Shown here: positions 57,081-64,000 of the stretch, piece by piece
Layout of the letters: each line of letters starts with the position of its first letter
How positions within the stretch are numbered: the first letter of the stretch is position 1
DNA from: Clytia hemisphaerica
Taxonomy: Eukaryota > Cnidaria > Hydrozoa > Leptothecata > Clytiidae
Assembly: GCA_902728285.1 (NCBI GenBank)
Contig: CACVBU010001038.1
Span: 661,368 to 725,367, forward strand
DNA: 64,000 nucleotides
Direction: 5' to 3'
Notes under the pieces: model-generated
The model's database searches: none
The model's input: the letters and a program-made list of their open reading frames with translations, nothing else
What the model was told of the DNA's origin: nothing
Position numbers and translations under genes: made by a program

Positions 57081-59118
57081 CTAAAATTTCATTTGGTACG
57101 TACTTTTTTCAGAGTTCTTTGAGCACATTCCGCAAGTTTGCGGACAAAATTTGCTCATGTATCGTTCATAGTCTTCGCATAAGTAAGCCACTCCTTTACA
57201 TGTTGGCCGTTTGTCTCGACATTCTTTGTTCGGTCTGTCTGTAAGAAATAAAAAGAAAATAATTTGCATTCTAATCTCCATGATTTGAGCCCCTTTAATA
57301 TGTAGTAGCTCTTCATAACTTCATGTCTTCGTTTCCTTCGAATCATAAAATCGTGCTGATACCGTGAGAATTGTAAAATCTAGATTAAATACACCTTAAC
57401 AACTGCGAAATCCAATCCTTTTTTGACACATTTTTCTATTTTTCTAAATTCGAACGGCGTTTTATTAGAATGGAGGAAGGCATATGACGACCAATAAGGA
57501 AGGAATGAATGAATCTCTCATTGACAACAAAAAACAAATCATCATTTTGATTTGATGCAAGTGTGTGTTTGCGGTAAAACATTTTCGCGTAATCAAACCG
57601 GTCATCAAAAACCCGTTAAAAGTCCATCATTTCAATGACATATTTCTTGTTTTTTTAATGTGCGTATGATGTCTTTTTGATTGATCACTAGGTTTCTTTA
57701 TAATCCTTTGTGAGAGCATTTTAACCGCCATTTTAGGTTATCTACCACCGTCAGCGGTTATTCTGAACCAGACACGGGGAAGTTCATTTTACGTTATACA
57801 CGTTTTTTTTATAATAGCATCCAAAGTTTTGAGGCCTACCATCGATGTTCTTAACTTTTTGGGTTTTAAGCCTAAAAGGGTTCTTATTTTCACCATTTTG
57901 TGACCATTTTTAACCATTTTCCTAAAAAATAGAGTGTTTTCGAGTCCGCAAAGCCTTAAAATGTTCTTAACTTGTTCTTAGCATTTTGGCCATCAAAGCT
58001 TTATGTTCTTATATAGTTTGTTTTTATAAAAAAAACGTGTACCCAGTTTTAAAATTAGAATTCGTGATATTCATGACGTGTTGTTTTTTTGCACCCAAAA
58101 AAGAGAGGATGATTTTCACTCATTTTGAAAAGAATTTTTGATAAATTGAATTAGTGGGGCAAAGAGGTTTTCAAGGTACGCATTTTAAGTCTCAAGTCAA
58201 TAAAGGGTACCATATTAATTCCATTTTGTGTCTGAAAAGAAAATTTTTTGCTGTGACTACTATTGATAAAGTTAAAAGCTTCCGCTAATCCATGATTAAT
58301 TATGTACACCGTCTGTAATGAAGTATCTTATTCTAATTTCCATCCATTACTCCGAGATAATGGCCCACCATCGATTATCATGCATATTTCTCGCATTCTC
58401 CCAGGTGTCACACCCGGGGGGGGGGGTTACTTAGGCAAGTGAAGGGTACGGGTATGTGCTGCCTAGGGTGCCTTTTTTGGGACTTTTGGAAAAACCAGAA
58501 AATTGAATTTCAGTCCCACTTAGGGTCGGAAAAATAGGAAAATTTCTACTTTTTGCTCCTTGAAAGATCAAAATTTGATCAAATTAGTCCCATTAAGGGT
58601 CGTAAAAATCGTAAAACTTTCCTATTTTTTCTCTTTATTAATCCCGCTAAGGGTCCAAGGGTCGAAAGTCGAGCGGCACATACCCGTCAGCTCGCAACCC
58701 TAGTACCCCTCCCCGGGTGTCATATTAGGTTTAAAGGGTTGCTATTATACTCGCTTTTTTGTTGATTTTGCAAGCACGATCATCACTAGTTTAAAGTCCA
58801 GATTTGGGTTTGTCATTAAGTCTTTCTAGATCCCAAGCGGGTTGTATTTGGAAAAATCATTGAAATCCTCAAAATCACGTGAATACCTTTCATATTTATT
58901 TAGAACAACAACTAGAATGTATAATGTACCCTTGCTTTAACTCTTATTCTTAAATAGGATCTCTTTTCATAAATATCAGAAAATCTCTTACAATTTAAGC
59001 TGATCTATAGTCAATCAAATGGCTACATACCTTTATCGTTTGGTCCTTTCTTTGATGGCATTGAACAAGCAGTTGCCAAAAGAACACAAAAAATTGCCAA
59101 TGTCAAATACATCTTCAT
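57081..59118 (-). CDS. Secreted ShKT-domain peptide, two exons
   Basis: A small secreted cysteine-rich peptide. Exon 1 (59031-59118) encodes MKMYLTLAIFCVLLATACS, a clear signal peptide, then a short basic linker. Exon 2 (57081-57238) encodes one ShKT module. GT-AG, phase 1, 81 aa in total. Cysteines fall at 36, 43, 50, 61, 65 and 68, ending CPQTCGMC; the spacing C-x6-C-x6-C-x10-C-x3-C-x2-C is that of ShKT domains. An Arg-Tyr pair (55-56) sits where potassium-channel-blocking members have Lys-Tyr. ShKT modules also occur in proteases, peroxidases and matrix proteins, so a toxin role is not shown. The intron is 1.8 kb and carries repeats. A good donor (gtacgt) just after the last cysteine would allow further exons; as read, the protein ends a few residues later. 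Confidence 0.82.
57787..58045. repeat. Dispersed MITE family, copy 2, in the ShKT gene intron
   Basis: It is bounded by tatacacgttttttttataa and ttataaaaaaaacgtgtacc, an inverted pair of about 18 bp. Internal words ttcttattttcaccattttg, cttaaaatgttcttaacttg and atgttcttaac match the copies at 43185-43420 and 61302-62345. Confidence 0.75.
58402..58730. mobile_element. TIR element in the ShKT gene intron
   Basis: aggtgtcacacccgggg at the left is inverted as ccccgggtgtcatatt at the right. Farther in, acgggtatgtgctgcc pairs with cggcacatacccgt. Inside, the phrase (c/t)agggtcg(g/t)aaaaat repeats. A partial copy is at 46750-46900. Confidence 0.65.
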
Positions 59119-59224
59119 TGTTGCTTTTTGTTCTGTATTTTACAAAAGTGTTGTATAGTTGTTTAGTTGTTAATGCTTTAATCTCCAGTTCCGAAATGAT
59201 GCATTACCATACATTGTGATCTTT

Positions 59225-59232
59225 CTTATATA
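59225..59232 (-). promoter_or_regulatory. TATA box of the ShKT peptide gene
   Basis: The minus strand reads gagagcagTATATAAGaaag, a consensus TATA box about 107 nt upstream of the ATG at 59116-59118. Initiation some 30 nt downstream would give a 5' UTR of roughly 75-80 nt. No other gene in the window shows so clear a TATA box. Confidence 0.6.
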
Positions 59233-59239
59233 CTGCTCT

Positions 59240-61301
59240 CTGACAGCTACGGTGATTTATGACTGAACGTTTGTGTGGAGAGAGGCGGGTCCAATTTGCC
59301 ACAATTATTTTCTAAAGACATTCGTTTTCATTAACAAAAAAGAACAATAGTAATTGATTATGAAGTAATTGATATTGAATAATGGTTCTTTTATTCCTTG
59401 GTTTTAATGTCCTTCTATTTTTCAACGAATTTTGTTCGGTTGGATAATTAAGAGTCGATAACGAGGCTCGGAAATGAACCAATCCGTAATTATTGAACGA
59501 CGACAAATATTTCATTTATGTAAAGAATACCTTCTCTCATTAATTACCCATTTTGCGATGCTTTGCTTTTTGTTACCACCGGCTAGCCTAGTTTAGCCTC
59601 TTCTCTTTGCAGCTAGATTTTTAACCTTATTTTAACCGACTTATAGAGGCCTAGACAAATCCTTCCTGGTCTTGTGGTTTATTAGTTATACATGTCTATC
59701 GGACTACTATTTCTGATTTAAAGGAATCGTCCGAATCGGGCAAACGTATTCTAAGTTCTGCGATCAAAGGTGAAAACAGACTTTAGACGACACATTTAAA
59801 TTTGTCCTCCTCCTTATACTATATCGTTTGCGGTTTTGTAGAGGTCTTCGATTCAGACTAGGGACCTAGGAGTACCTGGGATCTAGGGATTACCAATAAG
59901 TGTGGACCAAGGTTTTTGTAAATCTTCCCTCAAAATCTAAAGGAATTTGTCAATCCTTAGAGAGACTTATTTGACTGAAATTTTTCCACCTATAAAGAGA
60001 CTTTGAAGTAGCATATAAATGACCACGCCTTTTTATCCAGGTATCTTCACCGGGTTTTTAGGATTCGGAAAAATATCTACTAGCATAAGTGCTAAAGATA
60101 AAATGGCCAAATAGGATGTTCCATTTTAAAAGACCATACAGGGGGGAGATAAGAACCTTTATAAGTCATAAGAAGATTGTTGAAAATGTGTCGATACCCC
60201 TGAAAAATGGCGAAATTTGTGAAAGTACCCTTGGAAAGATTATTTTCATACCTTAAAGTGAGGGTGGATAAACTGAAATCAGTCTTTTACCCGCTGGAAA
60301 TTTTAAAATAACTTTTTACCCCTTAAAAAAATGAAAAAAGACCCCCTGGAAATTTTTCTCGGATTACCCTCTGGGAATGTTCGTCCACCCCCTGTATGAA
60401 ATGGCCCAATGAAAATGGATACTGAAACAGAATTTACTTCCAGCCACACCAGATTTTTTAAAAGTGATAAACGTTTCCTGTTTGTCTGGTATTTTCACAC
60501 TAACCATTTGCGGCCTGTCAAATATGAGACAGCAGACATATCTTGCTAAAACTAAATTGTCACCATGTTTGACAGTTGTCCACCTGCGCGGTACACCCAC
60601 GTTCAGACTCAAGCTGGCTTTGGCTCATAGTTCGGAATATATTGTAATTAAAAGACTTTTACACTAATTTGTAGTGAGAAAACAATATTCTTATGATGGT
60701 TGTTTCGGTACCGTTTTAAAAGGTCAGAAAAATTTCGTTAACCTTTTTCAAAATATTATGGGGGAGATACAGGAACAATATGCGATATTCATGGCGCGGA
60801 GAACCCTAAAAAAGACCTTGCGTTTGCCACTAATTTTGAACTTAAACAATAAAACTATTGGTAAACGGGCTTTTTTGTGTGCTTCCGTGAGAGAGAGTGA
60901 ATTTGAGAAATTTCGTGTCCAGAGTTGAATCTTTCGGGAAAAGACGTGATTCTTATTGTATTTGCCTTATTTCATAAAATTGAAATCCCATGCTTAAGAT
61001 TTTAAACCTGATTTCTTTTCTGCACCTGATCAACATCGAGGTCGAAAAAAAAACACCGTCCTGTTAACTCTTTTTAACTTCACCTTAATTGAACCTCGTG
61101 TCTAAATATATGTAAAAGTTATTAGGCAAAACATGTTAAAAACTTCAAACTTTTGAACTTTGTGACTGCAATGGTGAATTTAAGTTATATGTGAAATTGC
61201 CACACTATTGAATGTAGCTAACCATATGAGCAGTGCTACTTTCAATTCATACTCATTTTGAGAAAACGTTATGTTAATTTGGAATTTTTTAAGTGAAAGC
61301 A
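59240..61301. other. Spacer upstream of the ShKT gene
   Basis: No gene supported. gaccatacagggggg at about 60132 and ccccctgtatgaaatggcc at about 60390 are roughly inverse and may bound a 280-bp repeat. Otherwise unremarkable AT-rich DNA. Confidence 0.4.
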
Positions 61302-62345
61302 TACACGTTTTTTTTTTATAAGAACAAACTATATAAGTATACGTATCCCTTACGCTGGCCCGACAGGAGAACAACTTGTTTCTGCATTAAAAAGAAAATT
61401 AAAGTTTTGTCTCAAGAAAGACACTAATGTCATGTTTCGAGTAATCTATTCAACACACAAAATTGGCTTCTACACCAACATGAAAGACCCAACACCCTTG
61501 AAGTTCAAGTCGAACATTGTTTATCGATTTATCTGCCCTGGTTGTCGTGCCTCTTATGTCGGCAAAACGGAGAGGAATTTATTCACGCGATGCTCAGAGC
61601 ATGCTACAAAGAAGGAGAGTGCAGTTCTCGAACATTTGAAGGAGTGCTCTGAAGTCAAGTTTATAACTACCCTCCTGACGCTTGGTATTGAAAAGCCTAA
61701 TTTTCGCTCCATCTACATAAATCTCGTAAATGATAATACGTCAGTAATTGATTCCAGTGATAATTGGTCATCACTTCTATACAAAGAAGCTTTACATATC
61801 AAAAGACTGAAACCTATTTTGAACAACGGCCTAAAAGCCTCTAGAGAATTATACCTTTTTTAACTACTTTTTATTACGACCTTGTCTTTTAACCATTTTA
61901 CAATTTTAATAGCCTTCAATTAGCGCATTTTTTTTTTCCAATTTTTCACATAAGTAGCAACTTTGTAATTTTACATTTTACAATCCTGAAAGATGAGTGA
62001 AGTTATGCTCGAAATATAGATATTTTATCAAACATCAATTCGTTGTCAATTTTCTGATCAAGATTATGATAATGAATTCACTATTCGGAATCTCTTTCGT
62101 ACTCTTTTAAACTATATAAGAACATAAGGCTTCGAGGCCCAAAAATTTAAGAACATTCTAAGAACATTCTAAGGCTTTTGAGACTTAAAACATGCAATTT
62201 CTTAAGAAATTACATCAAAATGCTCAAAAAATGCTGAAAATAAGAACATTTTAAGAACATTTTTAGGCTTCAAATCCAAAAAACTAAGAACATCCGAAAG
62301 GCTTCGAAAATTTTTGACGTTCTTATAAAAAAAAACGTGTACATC
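61302..62345. mobile_element. Dispersed MITE family, copy 3, interrupted by a Penelope-like fragment
   Basis: Left end tacacgttttttttttataa and right end ttataaaaaaaaacgtgtac form the family's TIR. The two halves (61302-61337 and 62111-62345) are separated by an insertion that duplicated ACTATATAAG. The right half carries the repeated phrases aagaacatt and aggcttcga of the family. Confidence 0.75.
61338..62110 (+). pseudogene. Penelope-like retroelement, 5'-truncated, GIY-YIG endonuclease end
   Basis: From 61348 the open frame reads PYAGPTGEQLVSALKRKLK, then FRVIYSTHKIGFY..KDPTPL, the region linking the reverse transcriptase to the endonuclease in Penelope-like elements. The GIY-YIG part follows: SNIVYRFICPGCRASYVGKT, with ERNLFTRCSEH and LEHLKEC; the usual YIG is YVG. 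The frame stops at 61861-61863 and the 3' tail contains gctcgaaatatag. Insertion left ACTATATAAG on both sides (61328-61337 and 62111-62120). The reverse transcriptase is missing, so the copy cannot move by itself. Confidence 0.85.
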
Positions 62346-64000
62346 CAGATAAGCGCTTTCAAACTTTAGTGACCTGTCCTTGGTGTTTGGTATTATCTCT
62401 TTTGACAAACGTTTGTCTCGACAAGCTATCCTTATTTATTCTACATTTTGTAGCCGCGAAAGTTCCGAAACGCTGAAATTTCAAAATCGAAATAAATTGG
62501 CTATGTATATATAAGAAACCGTGAGAAAATAAAAAATGGGTAATTAGCCCACATCATGCAAACTGAAAAGAACAAACATTAGCGCTTGTAGGTGAAGGAA
62601 ATGGACGTAAATTTGATTATCGAATGCGTCAATAATCTTCTTTCCTTCCTCCATCTTGCCAGGAAATCTGTTGCAATAATGATCCGTTTTCATTTAATTC
62701 TTGCGAAATTTCAATAATCTCGAGTCATTTTTGGCTAATTTGGCGTTTTCTTCTGATGGCTAATGAATGTCATTTCTTTTCATCTGCGCATTTCAACCAG
62801 TACTGATTTCATCACTTCTTCTCACAGACCCGGTAAAAATGAAGGACCAAAACTCGATGGGGATTGATATTCCCATGTTTTATATGGCTGGGATTTGAAT
62901 TCCATTGTTTTCAAGCCACAAATTTCAGTGAGGATGGAAAAAATAGCACAGTATCTTGCAGTGAGGATTTGCTTATCTGATTCTTTTCAGCGGGGACAAA
63001 AATTGGAGTACATTTTTCCACTGGGGACGATATTTTGGCCAATTTTTCCAGTGGGAAGGGATTCCAGTCTGTGAGAAGGGGGTGTATTTGACCTCCTTAT
63101 AACAAAGTCTTGACTGGAAACAGTATCTCAAAAGACAAGTGAATCTCAGAAAAAATATGTTATGTAGATTCGATAATAACTATAGACTGATATAGCGTGT
63201 TGTCAGAATGTTCACTTGCATTCAAAGTTGAATTGTAGAAAAAGGTGATTTGCTCGCTTTCCTTAAAAAGATTTGTGATATTTCTTCATCAAAATGAAAG
63301 CGTATTGTACACGTTTATACATCCGCTTCTTAGTTTATTATATGATATTCAGGATTATTTTTGACAGAAATATTGCTCAATCTGCAAACGCCTCCATAAT
63401 TTACACAAAAGCCTTTGAAATCTCCTTTCCGTGTAAGATTTACTTCTGTTTCCATTAAAGAATCGATCAAAGAATTAATTCAAAAAATGGAAAATAATAC
63501 ATTTTATCACAATTTCAATTTTAGTTCTACCTGCCTTTTTTGTCGGTGAAGGATATTGTAGCAATCTAATCCTTGTCACGAGCAAAAAAATTCACAATTT
63601 TATGACCTCAAGCTAAAAGTATAATAAAACAGCCGTAATGACGGCTGCAGCCTCCGGTAATTGTCATGGGTCAGCCTTTCTTAATATATCTAACATAAAA
63701 TTTAAAAGAGTTTATCCTAGTAAGTGTGAGCGCAAACGTAAACCAAATCGGGAAATCAAACCGGAAAGATCGGGAAATCGAACCCGACTATCGCGATTAA
63801 TCGGATTTACGCGCAATTACAAATGAAAAACACTGATTTTAAGAAACTCCTTAACCGGAGTTTATGTATCGTTAATAAGGAAACAGCAAATTTACGCTCA
63901 ACTCAAATTTGACATGGTGACGCAAACTTTTACCAATATGACGTATATGTTACATTGGAACAAGGGGGATCAAGGCTTTTGCATTGTTAATTGTTCTAAT
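62346..64000. other. 3' end of window
   Basis: It contains the second copy of the dispersed repeat of 7197-7376, at 62832-63006 (ctcgatggggattgatattc, ttgcagtgaggattt, ttttcagcggggacaaaaa). An ATG at 63638 opens MTAAAS and meets a possible donor (gtaatt) after 63655; it could be a first exon, but nothing else supports it. The rest is featureless. Confidence 0.45.

Noticed and set aside
63638-63826. Small gene starting MTAAASG at the right edge
   Set aside because: An ATG and a possible donor only; the open frame beyond is basic, repetitive (sgnrtrls) and without family similarity.

Overview
The window is AT-rich animal nuclear DNA. Genes are split by GT-AG introns of roughly 0.1-3.6 kb, and tRNA-derived SINEs, a Penelope-like fragment, a decayed LINE and many short terminal-inverted-repeat elements fill the introns and spacers. 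M1AP and KLHL20 homologues place it in Metazoa. The compact genes, a secreted ShKT peptide and the dense MITE load fit an invertebrate (cnidarian or tunicate-like), but the sequence does not settle the phylum.

Layout. 1.8-8.7 kb (minus): a 12-exon M1AP homologue (505 aa) that I reconstructed exon by exon, including a 12-nt micro-exon. 9.8-15.5 kb (minus): a five-exon KLHL20 orthologue (649 aa, BTB-BACK-Kelch) whose second intron carries a 2.7-kb foldback element. 15.5-33.2 kb: a transposon-rich region with a 3.4-kb element carrying nine copies of a 14-mer, a hAT-like element with an 8-bp target duplication, and a 4.7-kb interrupted palindrome with other elements nested in it; one doubtful small gene lies at 22.15-22.94 kb. 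33.2-34.2 kb (plus): an SDR-family oxidoreductase with a single coding exon. 36.2-40.0 kb: a dead non-LTR reverse transcriptase split by a 2.9-kb TA-flanked element. 40.9-48.0 kb (plus): a five-exon glutathione S-transferase (Pi/Mu type) with a hydrophobic N-terminal extension; the 3' splice site of its fourth exon is embedded in an eight-copy 40-bp minisatellite. 57.1-59.1 kb (minus): a two-exon secreted ShKT-domain peptide with a TATA box. 61.3-62.3 kb: a Penelope-like 3' fragment inserted with a 10-bp target duplication into an older MITE.

The genes do not form an operon or an obvious pathway. They are a meiosis factor, a CUL3 ubiquitin-ligase adaptor, two metabolic or detoxification enzymes and a secreted peptide. 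The most notable structures are the splice-site minisatellite, the micro-exon, the long intronic foldback, and the element with the repeated GTTATGTCCGCAAC motif. All assignments come from reading the sequence; no database search was possible.
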